64,000 nt of DNA from the NCBI GenBank assembly GCA_947623585.1, contig CANQHA010000001.1, positions 186,001 to 250,000 of the forward strand. Reading direction: 5' to 3'. Below the pieces are notes generated by a model. The model ran no database searches, had not been told where the DNA came from, and worked only from the letters and a program-made list of their open reading frames with translations. Positions 16,873 to 26,958 of the stretch are shown in pieces. Position 1 is the stretch's first letter, and each line of letters opens with the position of its first letter. Made by a program: the position numbers and the translations under genes. Source of the stretch: an uncultured Clostridia bacterium (GTDB taxonomy: Bacteria; Bacillota; Clostridia; Oscillospirales; Ruminococcaceae).

Positions 16873-17750
16873 GCTGCCGGCTGTGCCCCCGCCGCTGCGG
16901 CGTAAACAGAACTCTGACGGCGGGCAGATGCCGCCAGACCGACAAAATCAGGATCGCTCGGGCGGCGCTTCATATGTGGGAGGAGCCCTGCATTTCGGGC
17001 GAGCGCGGCTCGGGGACGGTTTTTTTCAGCGGTTGCACGCTCGACTGCTGCTTTTGCCAAAATTTTGAAATTTCGCAGCAAAATAAAGGCTATTTTATCA
17101 CCGAGGACCAGCTTACCGACATTTTTTTGCGGCTTCAGGGCGAGGGCGCTCACAACATAAACCTCGTATCTCCGACGCCGTTTGTCCCCTCGATAATCAA
17201 GGCGCTCGACAAGGCGAAGGGCCGCCTGAATATCCCCGTCGTCTATAACTGCGGGGGCTACGAGCGCGTCGAGACGGTCGAGGCGCTGAAGGATCACATC
17301 GACATATGGCTCCCCGACCTCAAATATTTTTCCGCCGAGGCTTCAAAAAAATATTCAAACGCCGAGGATTACTTTGCGACCGCGCTCGCGGCGATAAAAA
17401 AGATGCAAAGCATAGCCGGCAAGCCTGTTTTCGGCGAGGACGGGCTTTTAAAGCGCGGCGTTTTGGTTCGGCACCTCGTTTTGCCGACGCTGAGAAAGGA
17501 TTCGATGAAAATAATCGAAGCGCTTTCCGAGAACTTTGCGCCCGACGACATCATTTTAAGCGTCATGAGCCAGTACACGCCGATGTATCGCGCGGCCGAG
17601 CACCGAGAGATAAACCGCCGTGTCTCGACCTTTGAATATAATTCCGTCCTCGATTTTGCCCGCGCCGCAGGCTTCGACGGCTATTCTCAGGAGCGCGGCG
17701 CCGCTACGAACGCCTATGTTCCGCCGTTCGAGGGCGAAAAGCTCAGATAA
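16857..17750 (+). CDS. Radical SAM protein, pyruvate-formate-lyase-activating-enzyme-like
   Basis: A 297-residue radical SAM enzyme. The N-terminus has a separate cysteine pair region (CRLCPRRCGVNR), possibly a second metal site. The S-adenosylmethionine cluster motif CxxxCxxC is in FSGCTLDCCFCQN (residues about 59-71), and YNCGGYE and WLPDLKYF are typical of the AmmeMemoRadiSam/PflA-like branch. Members are often called activating-enzyme homologues, but this subgroup has no partner lyase here and its true substrate is unknown. ATG 16857 lies inside the end of ispE, implying coupled translation. It is the last gene before a bidirectional terminator. Confidence 0.9.
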   Translation: MPDYLSCRLCPRRCGVNRTLTAGRCRQTDKIRIARAALHMWEEPCISGERGSGTVFFSGCTLDCCFCQNFEISQQNKGYFITEDQLTDIFLRLQGEGAHNINLVSPTPFVPSIIKALDKAKGRLNIPVVYNCGGYERVETVEALKDHIDIWLPDLKYFSAEASKKYSNAEDYFATALAAIKKMQSIAGKPVFGEDGLLKRGVLVRHLVLPTLRKDSMKIIEALSENFAPDDIILSVMSQYTPMYRAAEHREINRRVSTFEYNSVLDFARAAGFDGYSQERGAATNAYVPPFEGEKLR

Positions 17751-17767
17751 TGTTTGAAAAATGTCAA

Positions 17768-17808
17768 CAAAAATCCCCCGATTCCTCGGGGGAATTTCTT
17801 ATTTTTTC
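17768..17808. terminator. Bidirectional intrinsic terminator between converging transcripts
   Basis: Stem CCCCCGA / TCGGGGG (17775-17781 with 17786-17792), loop TTCC. T-rich tracts follow on both strands, so it ends the plus-strand radical SAM run and the minus-strand carAB unit. Confidence 0.88.
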
Positions 17809-18002
17809 TTAATCAGCTTCGATATCGCAAGGCCGGCAGATACGCCGATAAGGAAGATACCCGCAAGCATCCAGATATCCCAGACGGTTTTCATGAAAGC
17901 GGGGCCGGCGACGGTCGGAGAAGAAAGCGCGGCAAAAAATACCGCCGCTCCGATAACGAGCATCAAAATGCCCGCAGCCAGTGTGACAAACGCTTTTTTC
18001 AT
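17799..18002 (-). CDS. Small two-helix membrane protein, function unknown
   Basis: A 67-residue protein with two hydrophobic segments (about residues 5-27 and 42-60) and a Lys-rich C-terminus (SKLIKKK), predicted to span the membrane twice. No family is recognised. ATG 18002 has an AGGGAAG ribosome site and lies 15 bp after the CarB-DapF stop, so it is probably the last gene of the carAB transcript, ending at the terminator. The context gives no functional clue. Confidence 0.65.
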   Translation of the reverse strand: MKKAFVTLAAGILMLVIGAAVFFAALSSPTVAGPAFMKTVWDIWMLAGIFLIGVSAGLAISKLIKKK

Positions 18003-18017
18003 GCTGCTCTTCCCTTT

Positions 18018-21000
18018 TTAATACTCAAACTCGCCCTCAAATACCTTGACTGCGCTGCCGCTCAGGGTGACCTGCTCGTCGGTATAGTTGACGACAAGGT
18101 CGCCGCCTTTCAGCTTAACGGTGACGTCTCTGCCCTTGTCGCAAAAGCCGTTCTCGACCGCCGCGATGACTGCCGCACAAGCGCCGGTGCCGCAGGCAAG
18201 GGTCTCGCCGTTGCCGCGCTCCCAAACCCTCATTCTCAGGGTGGTGCGGTTGACTATTCTCACAAACTCGGTGTTTATCCTCTCGGGGAAAAGCTCGTGA
18301 TATTCAAACTTCGGGCCGAGCGTTTCGAGGTCCAAGCGGTCAATGTCGTCAAGAAATACCACGCAGTGCGGGTTTCCGACGCCTACGCAGCTAACTCGAT
18401 AGCTCTTTCCGTCAACGGTTATCGGGGCGTTTATCATCTTTTCGGCACTGTGTTTTGCGGGGAGCATCTTCGCCCGAAGCTCGGCCTTGCCCATGTTTAC
18501 CGAGACAGAATTTACCAAGCCGTCGCGAACATGAAGCTCCATTTTGTGAACGCCGCTTCCGGTCTCAACGGTGATATTCTCGTCGGCGACGATGCCGCTG
18601 TCATAGAGATATTTCGCAACGCAGCGGATATTGTTGCCCGCCATCTGACCCTCCGAGCCGTCCTTGTTGAACGAGCGCATCTTTGCGTCGGCGACGGTGG
18701 ATTTTTCGATCAAAACGATACCGCTTCCGCCGATACCGTAGTGCTCGGGGCAAAGGCTGACGCAGAGGCTTTCGGGGCAGCTTATCGCGCCGTCGAAGTT
18801 CGGAATGAAGATATAATCGTTTCCTGCCGACTGCATTTTGAGGAATTTTATCCTGCGGCGGCGGGTACGCATTTTGTTTATGTTGACAAGCTCGGTGTTC
18901 AGGCAGTTGAAGCGCGAGGCGATGATATCGGCCAAGGCGTTCGCGGTGTCAAGCGACGTGAGGCAGGGTATTCCGAGCTGCATCGCCCTGCGGTGAAGGG
19001 TGATATAGTCGCCTATCGCGCTGTCTCTTACCGCTCCGGTATAGACGATATAGCCTATCTTTCCGCTCTCCAAAAGCTCCGAAAGCTCGCCCGAGCTGCT
19101 TGCGTCGGCGACCGAGTTCACCGGAATACCGAGCAGCGCGATATCCTTTGCGGTGCCGCCGGTCGCATAGATCTCGATGCCGAGGTCGTAAAATCTCTTA
19201 GCCAAAGAAATTATCTCGTCATAGTCGTTTTGCTCAACGCTTATCAGAACGCCCTTCGTTTTTGCGGGTTTAACGGAGAACCCCGCCGCGGTAAGCCCCT
19301 TGAAAAGCGCCTCGGCCATGGTTTTGCCGATCCCGAGCACCTCGCCGGTAGATTTCATCTCGGGTCCCAAGATCGAGTTTGCGTCAGACAGCTTCTCGAA
19401 CGAAAAGACCGGCACCTTGACCGCATAATAGGGCGGAGATTTGTGAAGCCCGGTTCCGTAGCCGAGGTCTTTCAGTTTTGCTCCGAGCATGACCTTTGAG
19501 GCGAGAGCGACCATCGGAACGTTTGTTACCTTGCTTATATAAGGCACCGTTCTTGAAGCCCTCGGGTTGACCTCGATGACGTAAAGCTCGCCGTCATAGA
19601 TGAGATACTGAATGTTTACGAGCCCCTTTGTTCCGAGCCCGAGCGCAAGTTTTTCCGAGCACTCGCAGATTATCTTCAAAAATCTGTCGCTGAGATTATA
19701 GGGCGGATAAACGGCGATCGAGTCTCCCGAATGAATCCCCGCGCGCTCGATATGCTCCATGATACCGGGTATCAGAACGTCCTCGCCGTCCGAAATTACA
19801 TCGACCTCAAGCTCGGTGCCGGGCATATATTTATCGACGAGCACCGGGTTTTCTATCCCCTGCGCCAAGATCGCTTTCATATATTTCGAGGTGTGAGCGG
19901 CGTTTCGCGAAATGGTCATGTTCTGCCCGCCGATGACGTAAGACGGCCTCAAAAGAACCGGATAGCCAAGACTTTGCGCAGCTTCAAGCGCCTCCTCCTC
20001 GGTGAGAACGCCCATGCCCTTCGGGCGTTTTATTCCCAAAGATTCCAAAAGCCCGTCGAAACGCGCTCTGTCCTCGGCGATGTCGATTCCGTCGGCCGAG
20101 GTGCCGAGGATAGGTATGCCGTTATCGTCCAAAAATTTAGTCAGCTTGATAGCGGTCTGCCCGCCGAAAGCAACGACTACTCCGACCGGCTTTTCGACCT
20201 TTATTATGTTCATGACGTCCTCGGGGCAAAGCGGCTCGAAATAAAGCCTGTCCGCGGTGTCATAGTCGGTCGAGACGGTCTCGGGGTTGTTGTTGACGAT
20301 AACGACGTCATAGCCCATCTCCCTGAGCGTCCAAACGCAGTGGACCGAGCTGTAATCGAACTCTATCCCCTGCCCTATTCTTATCGGACCCGAGCCGAGT
20401 ACCATTACGACGGGTTTTCCCGAACGCGCAAAAGTCCTCGCCTCGCAGGCGCGCTCGCAGCATGAGTAGAAATAAGGCGTCACCGCGTCGAACTCGGCGC
20501 CGCAGGTATCGACCATTTTATAGCTGAAATCGACCCCGGGCAGCTCTTTTTCTCCGCTGAGCCTTTTTATAGCCGCGTCGGTATATCCGAGCTTCTTAGC
20601 TTGAATATAATCGCCCTCGCAAAGCCCGCCGGATATCTTCTTTTCAAACTCCGCAAGCCCCCTGAGCTTTTCAAGGAACCACTCGTCGATAAGCGTTATC
20701 TCATGTATGCGCTCGACCGAGACGCCGCTTTTTAAAGCCTCGAAAACGGTGAATATTCTGCGGTCGTTCTGCTCGTAAAGCCGCTCCTCGACCGGTTTAT
20801 CCGAAAGCGGCGCGGCGTTTAAGGTGTCAAGCGATATCTCTGCTCCGCGAACGGCCTTTAAAACCGCCATTTCAAAGCATGGAGCTATCGACATGACCTC
20901 GCCGGTGGCTTTCATCTGAGTGCCGAGGCTGCGGTTCGAGCCGCTGAATTTATCAAACGGCCACTTCGGAAACTTCACGACGACATAATCGAGCGTCGGC

Positions 21001-22040
21001 TCGAAGCAGGCGCAGGTTTTGCCGGTGATTTCGTTTTTTATCTCGTCAAGCGTATATCCGAGTGCGATCTTGGTGGTTATTTTTGCAATAGGATAGCCCG
21101 TCGCCTTTGAAGCGAGCGCCGACGAGCGCGATACCCTCGGGTTGACCTCGATGACGGCGTATTCAAAGCTCTCGGGGTTGAGGGCGAACTGGCAGTTGCA
21201 GCCGCCGACGATGCCTATCGACGAGATTATATCAAGCGAGGCCGAGCGGAGCATCTGATACTCCTTGTCGGCAAGGGTCAGCGCCGGCGCGACAACTATC
21301 GAGTCGCCGGTATGAACGCCGACAGGGTCGAAGTTTTCCATCGAGCAGACCGCGATGACGTTTCCGAGCGCGTCGCGCATCGTCTCAAACTCTATCTCTT
21401 TCCAGCCCGAAATGCACTTTTCAATGAGCACCTGAGTTATCGGCGAGGCGTCAAGGCCGGTCTTTGCGATGATTTTAAGCTCATCCTCATCAGCGGCGAT
21501 TCCTCCGCCCGAGCCGCCGAGGGTAAACGCGGGTCTGACTATGACCGGATAGCCTATCTTTTCGGCGATCTCAAGCGCGCCCGAGACGGTCTGGGTGATG
21601 TCGGAGGGCACTACCGGCTGGCCGATAGCCTTCATGGTGTCTCTGAAAAGCTCGCGGTCCTCGGCCTTGTCGATAGCCTCGATGTCCGAGCCCAAAAGCC
21701 TTACGTTGTATTTTTCAAGCACCCCCGCGCGGGAAAGCTGCATAGCTATCGTAAGCCCGGTCTGCCCGCCGAGACCCGCCAAAAGCCCGTCGGGGCGCTC
21801 TTTTTCGATTATACGCGCAACGGTCTCCTCATTCAGGGGTTCAAGATAAATTGCGTCGGCGAGGTTTTTGTCGGTCATGATGGTCGCGGGGTTCGAGTTG
21901 ACTAAAACTACGTTGATCCCCTCGCTCCGCAGAACGCGGCAAGCCTGTGCTCCGGCATAGTCAAACTCGGCCGCCTGACCGATTATAATAGGCCCCGAGC
22001 CGATAACGAGCACTTTTTTTATTGATTTATCCTTAGGCAT
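18018..22040 (-). CDS. carB-dapF: Carbamoyl-phosphate synthase large subunit fused to diaminopimelate epimerase
   Basis: One uninterrupted 1340-residue frame. Residues 1-1055 are a complete CarB: two ATP-grasp halves (VLVIGSGPIIIGQAAEFDYAG at the start, a second VLGSGPIRIGQGIEFDYSS), then the allosteric MGS-like domain (GVLISVEQNDYDE, IYATGGTAKD). It makes carbamoyl phosphate from glutamine-derived ammonia, bicarbonate and ATP. From about 1064 (IKFLKMQSAGNDYIF) a complete DapF follows, with both catalytic cysteines (GNNIRC and ACGTGACAA), which converts LL- to meso-diaminopimelate. The join (residues about 1050-1063) is basic, MRTRRRR. No strong ribosome site precedes Met1057, so a fused product is likely. 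CarA overlaps upstream by 8 bp. Both activities look intact. A merged-gene artefact is unlikely because the frame is continuous. Confidence 0.94.
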   Translation of the reverse strand: MPKDKSIKKVLVIGSGPIIIGQAAEFDYAGAQACRVLRSEGINVVLVNSNPATIMTDKNLADAIYLEPLNEETVARIIEKERPDGLLAGLGGQTGLTIAMQLSRAGVLEKYNVRLLGSDIEAIDKAEDRELFRDTMKAIGQPVVPSDITQTVSGALEIAEKIGYPVIVRPAFTLGGSGGGIAADEDELKIIAKTGLDASPITQVLIEKCISGWKEIEFETMRDALGNVIAVCSMENFDPVGVHTGDSIVVAPALTLADKEYQMLRSASLDIISSIGIVGGCNCQFALNPESFEYAVIEVNPRVSRSSALASKATGYPIAKITTKIALGYTLDEIKNEITGKTCACFEPTLDYVVVKFPKWPFDKFSGSNRSLGTQMKATGEVMSIAPCFEMAVLKAVRGAEISLDTLNAAPLSDKPVEERLYEQNDRRIFTVFEALKSGVSVERIHEITLIDEWFLEKLRGLAEFEKKISGGLCEGDYIQAKKLGYTDAAIKRLSGEKELPGVDFSYKMVDTCGAEFDAVTPYFYSCCERACEARTFARSGKPVVMVLGSGPIRIGQGIEFDYSSVHCVWTLREMGYDVVIVNNNPETVSTDYDTADRLYFEPLCPEDVMNIIKVEKPVGVVVAFGGQTAIKLTKFLDDNGIPILGTSADGIDIAEDRARFDGLLESLGIKRPKGMGVLTEEEALEAAQSLGYPVLLRPSYVIGGQNMTISRNAAHTSKYMKAILAQGIENPVLVDKYMPGTELEVDVISDGEDVLIPGIMEHIERAGIHSGDSIAVYPPYNLSDRFLKIICECSEKLALGLGTKGLVNIQYLIYDGELYVIEVNPRASRTVPYISKVTNVPMVALASKVMLGAKLKDLGYGTGLHKSPPYYAVKVPVFSFEKLSDANSILGPEMKSTGEVLGIGKTMAEALFKGLTAAGFSVKPAKTKGVLISVEQNDYDEIISLAKRFYDLGIEIYATGGTAKDIALLGIPVNSVADASSSGELSELLESGKIGYIVYTGAVRDSAIGDYITLHRRAMQLGIPCLTSLDTANALADIIASRFNCLNTELVNINKMRTRRRRIKFLKMQSAGNDYIFIPNFDGAISCPESLCVSLCPEHYGIGGSGIVLIEKSTVADAKMRSFNKDGSEGQMAGNNIRCVAKYLYDSGIVADENITVETGSGVHKMELHVRDGLVNSVSVNMGKAELRAKMLPAKHSAEKMINAPITVDGKSYRVSCVGVGNPHCVVFLDDIDRLDLETLGPKFEYHELFPERINTEFVRIVNRTTLRMRVWERGNGETLACGTGACAAVIAAVENGFCDKGRDVTVKLKGGDLVVNYTDEQVTLSGSAVKVFEGEFEY

Positions 22041-23121
22041 TGCGCTCGCCTCCCATCATTGAAATAAATCTGTCGAACAGAAAAGAGGTGTCGTGCGGGC
22101 CTCCGCAGGCCTCGGGGTGAAACTGAACGGTGAAGCAGTTTTTGCCGGGATATTCCATTCCCTCGCAGCTTCCGTCGTTTGCGTTGACAAACGTCTCAAT
22201 CCCAATGCCCTCAAGGCTTTTCGCGACGACCGCATAGCCGTGGTTCTGGCTGGTGATATACGTTCTCCCGCCGACGAGGTCTTTGACTGGCTGATTCGCC
22301 CCGCGGTGACCATATTTCAGCTTAACGGTCTTTCCGCCCATGGCGAGCGCGGTGAGCTGGTGACCGAGGCAGATCCCGAACACCGGCGCTTTTCCGATGA
22401 TTTTTTTAAGCTCCGCTATCGCCGCGACGTTTTCCTCGGGGTCGCCGGGGCCGTTTGAAAGCATAATGCCGTCGGGCTTTGAGTTTAAAATCTCCTCCGC
22501 CTTGGCGTCCTGCGGGAAGCAGGTGACCTCGCAGCCTCTTTCCTGAAGGCTTCGCACTATGTTTTGCTTCGCGCCGTAATCCAAAAGCGCGACTCTGAAC
22601 CTTTTTTCGCCGGCGGCTTCAAATACCTCGGGCGTTTTTCTCGATACCGAAGCGACCGCGTTTTTAACCGAATAGCTCTTGACGTCGCCGAGGTCTTTCG
22701 GCACCTCGTCGCAAATTTTCGCGTTCATAACGCCCTCTTCGCGGATTATCCTCGTTATCTCGCGGGTATCCACCCCCGCGATGCCGGGTATGCCGTTCTC
22801 TTTCAAAAAGCGGTCGAGCTCATATTCCGAGCGAAAATTCGACGGCGTTTTGCACATCTCCCTGACGACATAGCCCTTAACGGCTGTTCTGCCCTCAAAA
22901 TCGGGGCTTATGACGCCGTAGTTGCCGATAAGCGGGAAGGTCTGCATGACTATCTGACCGAAATAGCTCGGGTCGGTAAGCGTTTCAAGATATCCCGTCA
23001 TTCCGGTCGTGAAAACAAGCTCGCCGACGCTCTCTCCCTCTGCTCCGACGCGCACGCCCTCGAAAACGTCGCCGTTCGAGAGCACCAAATAGGCTTTTTT
23101 GGAAAACTGAATCTCGTTCAT
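22033..23121 (-). CDS. carA: Carbamoyl-phosphate synthase small (glutaminase) subunit
   Basis: Hydrolyses glutamine and passes ammonia to CarB. 362 residues: N-terminal CarA domain (YLVLSNGDVFEG ... TGMTGYLETLTDPSY) and a C-terminal class I amidotransferase with the nucleophile in FGICLGHQL and the His/Glu of FHPEACGGP. ATG 23121 follows AAGGACGG. It overlaps carB by 8 bp. A promoter lies at 23161-23189. The neighbouring argGHF operon suggests use in arginine synthesis, although the same carbamoyl phosphate also feeds pyrimidines. Confidence 0.97.
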   Translation of the reverse strand: MNEIQFSKKAYLVLSNGDVFEGVRVGAEGESVGELVFTTGMTGYLETLTDPSYFGQIVMQTFPLIGNYGVISPDFEGRTAVKGYVVREMCKTPSNFRSEYELDRFLKENGIPGIAGVDTREITRIIREEGVMNAKICDEVPKDLGDVKSYSVKNAVASVSRKTPEVFEAAGEKRFRVALLDYGAKQNIVRSLQERGCEVTCFPQDAKAEEILNSKPDGIMLSNGPGDPEENVAAIAELKKIIGKAPVFGICLGHQLTALAMGGKTVKLKYGHRGANQPVKDLVGGRTYITSQNHGYAVVAKSLEGIGIETFVNANDGSCEGMEYPGKNCFTVQFHPEACGGPHDTSFLFDRFISMMGGERNA

Positions 23122-23160
23122 ATTTTATTTCCGTCCTTTCCTATAAACTTCTAAATTATA

Positions 23161-23189
23161 ATAATAACATACATTCCGAAGAAGTTCAA
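23161..23189 (-). promoter_or_regulatory. Probable sigma-A promoter of carA-carB/dapF
   Basis: TTGAAC (23189-23184), a 17-bp spacer and TATTAT (23166-23161), within an AT-rich gap between argF and carA. Each hexamer departs from consensus. Confidence 0.6.
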
Positions 23190-23254
23190 CCTTAAACCGC
23201 CCGAAATTTAAAATTCTATGTTATGCACAAAAAATTCAAGCGAAGATCATTTTC

Positions 23255-23284
23255 AAAAAAAGCACCGCCCGAAAAAGCGGTGCC
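23255..23284 (-). terminator. Intrinsic terminator of argGHF
   Basis: On the minus strand GGCACCGC / GGCGGTGC with a T/C loop is followed by seven T residues, 8 bp after the argF stop. Confidence 0.9.
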
Positions 23285-23291
23285 GAAAATA

Positions 23292-24281
23292 TCAAATAAG
23301 CGTCGTCGCCATGACGGCTTTTATCGTGTGCAAACGGTTCTCGGCCTCGTCGAAAACCACCGAGGCGTCCGATTCAAACACCTCGTCGGTGACCTCAAGG
23401 CAGTCATAGCCGAATTTTTCATACATCTCCCGCCCGATCTCGGTCTTAAGATCGTGAAACGCCGGCAGACAGTGCATGAAAAGGGTCTTTTTGCCGGTCA
23501 TAGACATCATCTTCGAGTTGACCTGATAAGGCATAAGATCGCGGATGCGCTCGGCCCAGACCTCGTCGGGCTCGCCCATCGAGACCCAGACGTCGGTATA
23601 AATAACGTCGGCGTCCGAGACCGCGGTTTTGATATCCTCAATGAATTCAAGCGTAGCGCCGGTATCCTTTGCGACCTCGCGGCACTCGGCGACAAGGTCA
23701 CCGTCGGGGAAATACCCTTTAGGCGAGCAGGCGACAAAGTGCATACCCATTTTCGCGCAGCCGACCATCAGAGAATTGCCCATATTATACCTCGCGTCAC
23801 CGGCATAAACCAGCTTAACGCCTTTAAGCCCGCCGAGATGCTCTCTTATCGTGAGAAAATCGGCGAGTATCTGAGTCGGGTGAAATTCGTTCGTAAGGCC
23901 GTTCCAGACCGGCACGCCCGAATATTTCGCAAGGCTCTCGGCGAGCTCTTGGCCGTAGCCGCGATATTCTATGCCGTCGAACATTCTGCCGAGCACCCTT
24001 GCGGTGTCGGGTATCGACTCTTTTTTTCCGACCTGAGAAGATTTCGGGTCGAGGTATACCGCGTGCATACCGAGGTCGGCCGCCGCGACTTCAAACGAGC
24101 AGCGGGTACGGGTCGAGGTCTTTTCAAAGATCAGCGCGACGTTTTTGCCCTCGAGATAGCGGTGAGGGATACCCGCCTTTTTGAGCGATTTAAGCTCGGC
24201 CGCAGCGTTTAAAAGCCCCTCGATCTCGCTCGGCGTAAAATCCAAAAGCCTCAAAAAGCTCCTGCCTTTAAGTGAAATCAT
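23292..24281 (-). CDS. argF: Ornithine carbamoyltransferase
   Basis: Forms citrulline from ornithine and carbamoyl phosphate. 329 residues with the carbamoyl-phosphate motif [23 protein letters not shown], and the ornithine-side [11 protein letters not shown] and [12 protein letters not shown]. This spelling of the last motifs is characteristic of anabolic/catabolic OTCases rather than aspartate transcarbamoylases. ATG 24281 follows GGAGG. Third gene of argG-argH-argF, ending at a strong terminator; carAB, which supplies its substrate, begins just downstream. Confidence 0.97.
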   Translation of the reverse strand: MISLKGRSFLRLLDFTPSEIEGLLNAAAELKSLKKAGIPHRYLEGKNVALIFEKTSTRTRCSFEVAAADLGMHAVYLDPKSSQVGKKESIPDTARVLGRMFDGIEYRGYGQELAESLAKYSGVPVWNGLTNEFHPTQILADFLTIREHLGGLKGVKLVYAGDARYNMGNSLMVGCAKMGMHFVACSPKGYFPDGDLVAECREVAKDTGATLEFIEDIKTAVSDADVIYTDVWVSMGEPDEVWAERIRDLMPYQVNSKMMSMTGKKTLFMHCLPAFHDLKTEIGREMYEKFGYDCLEVTDEVFESDASVVFDEAENRLHTIKAVMATTLI

Positions 24282-24299
24282 TTTTATCCTCCGTATCGT

Positions 24300-25673
24300 T
24301 TATTCAAGGCGTTTTTTGACGTATTGTATCTGCTCGAAGACCGAAGCCCCCGAGGTGCCGCCCTCGGAGATTCTTTTATCTACGCAGTTTTTAAGGTCGA
24401 TCTCGGCGTAAAGGTCGCTTTCAAAAAGCTCCGAAAGCTCTTTATACCGTTCGAGCGGCAGGGTTTCAAGCACGAACCCCTCGCTTTGGCACTTGGCGAC
24501 CGCCCGACCCGCGATTTTGTATGCCGATCTGAAAGGCAGCCCCTTTCTGACGAGATAATCCGCAAGGTCGGTCGCGTTGATAAAGCCGTTTTGCGCCGCC
24601 TTGAGCATATTCTCGGGGCGGGCTTTCATCTCGCTTATCATCGGGACGAGCACCGAAAGGCAGGCTTTAACGCTGTCAACGGCGTCAAAAACCGCCTCCT
24701 TGTCCTCCTGCATATCCTTGTTATATGCCAGAGGAAGCCCTTTCAGAACGGTGAGCAGCGACATCAAGTCGCCATACACCCGCCCGGTCTTTCCGCGAAT
24801 AAGCTCGGCCATGTCGGGGTTTTTCTTCTGCGGCATTATCGACGAGCCGGTGGTGAAAGCGTCCGAAAGCTCGATAAATCCGAACTCCCAGCTCGACCAC
24901 AAAACAAGCTCTTCGCAAAGCCTTGAAAGATGCGTCTGAATTATCGCCAAATCGCTTAAAAGCTCGAGCGCAAAGTCGCGGTCCGAAACGCCGTCGATGG
25001 AATTTCGGCAGATGTCCGAAAATCCGAGCAGCTCGGCTTCAAATCTGCGGTCGGTGTCATAGGTCGTTCCGGCGAGCGCGCAGCAGCCTATCGGGCTGAC
25101 GTTCAGCCTTTTGCGGCAGTCAAAAAGCCTGTCGATATCCCGCAAAAACATCATGCAGTAAGCGAGGAGCTGCTGAGAAAAAAGTATCGGCTGAGCCCGC
25201 TGCAAATGCGTATATCCCGGCATTACGGCGTCTTTATATTCCTCCGCCTTGTCAAGAACAGCCTTTGCGGCGGCTTTTATAAGCTCGATTATCTCGTCGG
25301 TCTCGCGGCGAAGATAAAGCCTTAAATCAAGCGCCACCTGATCGTTTCGCGACCTTGCGGTGTGCAGCTTTTTGCCGTCGTCGCCAATCCTTTCGGTAAG
25401 CACCTGTTCGACGAACATATGTATATCCTCGCAGGAAAGGTCGAATTTGAGCTTTCCCGCTTCAAGGTCTTCGAGTATTCCGACGAGGCCGGCGATGATA
25501 TTGTCTCTTTCCGCGCCGGTCAGAATCCCCTGCTTTGCGAGCATCTTCGCATGGGCTGCCGACCCCGCGATATCCTCGCGGAACATTCTCGAATCAAAGG
25601 CTATGGAGGAGTTGAAATCGTCGGCGAGCTTTGAGGTAACGCCGTCGGTCACGCCCTGCCACATTTTCGCCAT
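24300..25673 (-). CDS. argH: Argininosuccinate lyase
   Basis: Cleaves argininosuccinate to arginine and fumarate. 457 residues: N-terminal MWQGVTDGVT (relatives WGGRF), the HTARSRNDQVALDLRLY block, THLQRAQPI, and the fumarase-superfamily signature GSSIMPQKKNPD with its catalytic Ser. ATG 25673 has a GGGGGAA ribosome site. It lies between argG (18 bp) and argF (18 bp). Confidence 0.97.
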   Translation of the reverse strand: MAKMWQGVTDGVTSKLADDFNSSIAFDSRMFREDIAGSAAHAKMLAKQGILTGAERDNIIAGLVGILEDLEAGKLKFDLSCEDIHMFVEQVLTERIGDDGKKLHTARSRNDQVALDLRLYLRRETDEIIELIKAAAKAVLDKAEEYKDAVMPGYTHLQRAQPILFSQQLLAYCMMFLRDIDRLFDCRKRLNVSPIGCCALAGTTYDTDRRFEAELLGFSDICRNSIDGVSDRDFALELLSDLAIIQTHLSRLCEELVLWSSWEFGFIELSDAFTTGSSIMPQKKNPDMAELIRGKTGRVYGDLMSLLTVLKGLPLAYNKDMQEDKEAVFDAVDSVKACLSVLVPMISEMKARPENMLKAAQNGFINATDLADYLVRKGLPFRSAYKIAGRAVAKCQSEGFVLETLPLERYKELSELFESDLYAEIDLKNCVDKRISEGGTSGASVFEQIQYVKKRLE

Positions 25674-25691
25674 TTCAATTCCCCCTTTTTA

Positions 25692-26921
25692 TCATTTCTT
25701 ATCTTTCAGCTTGGCGTCAACAACAGCCTGAACCTTTATCGGCAGACCGTAAAGGTTGATGAAGCCCGCGGAATCCTTCTGGTCGTAATCCGATTCGCCG
25801 AAGGTCGCTATCTCCTCGCTGTAAAGGCTGTAATCGCTCCAGACGCCCGCGTTTATCATGTTGCCCTTATAGAGCTTGAGGCGCACTTTGCCGGTCACCC
25901 GCTCCTGAGTTTTATCGACAAAGGCGGAAAGGGCTTCTCTTAACGGAGTGAACCACTGACCGTTGTATACGAGCTCGGCAAAGGTGATAGAAAGGCGCTG
26001 CTTTTCGTGAAGGGTCATCTTGTCAAGGCAGACGGACTCCAGAACGCTGTGCGCCTTATAAAGCACCGTTCCGCCGGGGGTCTCATAAACACCGCGGCAC
26101 TTCATTCCGACAAGGCGGTTCTCAACGATGTCGATGATGCCGATGCCGTTTCTGCCGCCGATCTTGTTGAGCTCCAAAATAATGTCTTTCGCGCTCATTT
26201 TCTTGCCGTTTAAAGAGACCGGCACGCCCTTTTCAAATTCAAGCTCGATATATTCGGGCTTATCGGGCGCTGCGACGGGGCTTACGCCCATTTCCAAAAA
26301 GCCGGGCTTCTCATACTGCGGCTCGTTGCCGGTGTCCTCAAGGTCGAGCCCCTCGTGAGAGAGGTGCCAGAGGTTTTTGTCTTTTGAATAGTTTGTCTCC
26401 CTGTTGATTTTAAGAGGGATATTGTGCGCCTCGGCATAATCTATCTCCTCGTCGCGGGATTTTATGCTCCATTCCCTCCAAGGGGCGATGATGGGCATAT
26501 TCGGCGCAAAGTGCTTGATAGCCAGCTCGAACCTGACCTGATCGTTGCCCTTGCCGGTGCAGCCGTGAACGATAGCGTCGGCGCCCTCTTTTTTGGCAAT
26601 CTCAACAAGTCCTTTCGCTATGCAGGGCCTTGCGTGCGAGGTTCCGAGCAGATAGTCCTCATAGACGGCTCCGGCTTTCATCGTCGGAATTATGTACTCG
26701 TCCACATACTCGTCGGTGAGGTCTAAAACATACAGCTTTGAAGCGCCGGTTTTGAGGGCTTTTTCTTCAAGCCCCTCAAGCTCGTCGGCCTGACCGACGT
26801 TGCCCGAGACCGCGATGACCTCGCAGTTGTTATAGTTCTCTTTCAGCCACGGAATGATTATCGAGGTGTCAAGTCCTCCCGAATATGCAAGAACGACCTT
26901 TTTTATGCAATCTTTATTCAT
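25692..26921 (-). CDS. argG: Argininosuccinate synthase
   Basis: Condenses citrulline and aspartate using ATP. 409 residues from the chosen start: the N-type ATP pyrophosphatase loop [12 protein letters not shown], the citrulline-binding [12 protein letters not shown], and [15 protein letters not shown] 26921 is preceded by GGAGG at normal spacing; an in-frame upstream ATG seven codons earlier lacks one. First gene of argGHF with a near-consensus promoter. Confidence 0.97.
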   Translation of the reverse strand: MNKDCIKKVVLAYSGGLDTSIIIPWLKENYNNCEVIAVSGNVGQADELEGLEEKALKTGASKLYVLDLTDEYVDEYIIPTMKAGAVYEDYLLGTSHARPCIAKGLVEIAKKEGADAIVHGCTGKGNDQVRFELAIKHFAPNMPIIAPWREWSIKSRDEEIDYAEAHNIPLKINRETNYSKDKNLWHLSHEGLDLEDTGNEPQYEKPGFLEMGVSPVAAPDKPEYIELEFEKGVPVSLNGKKMSAKDIILELNKIGGRNGIGIIDIVENRLVGMKCRGVYETPGGTVLYKAHSVLESVCLDKMTLHEKQRLSITFAELVYNGQWFTPLREALSAFVDKTQERVTGKVRLKLYKGNMINAGVWSDYSLYSEEIATFGESDYDQKDSAGFINLYGLPIKVQAVVDAKLKDKK

Positions 26922-26958
26922 ATTTGACCTCCGTATATACAAAATTTATCTTTCTGTC

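Noticed and set aside
17754-19499. Long plus-strand open frame opposite carB-dapF
   Set aside because: Antisense to a well-conserved gene; its translation has no motifs and reflects the strong codon bias. The same applies to long antisense frames over amt (46325-47503) and queA (53708-54646).
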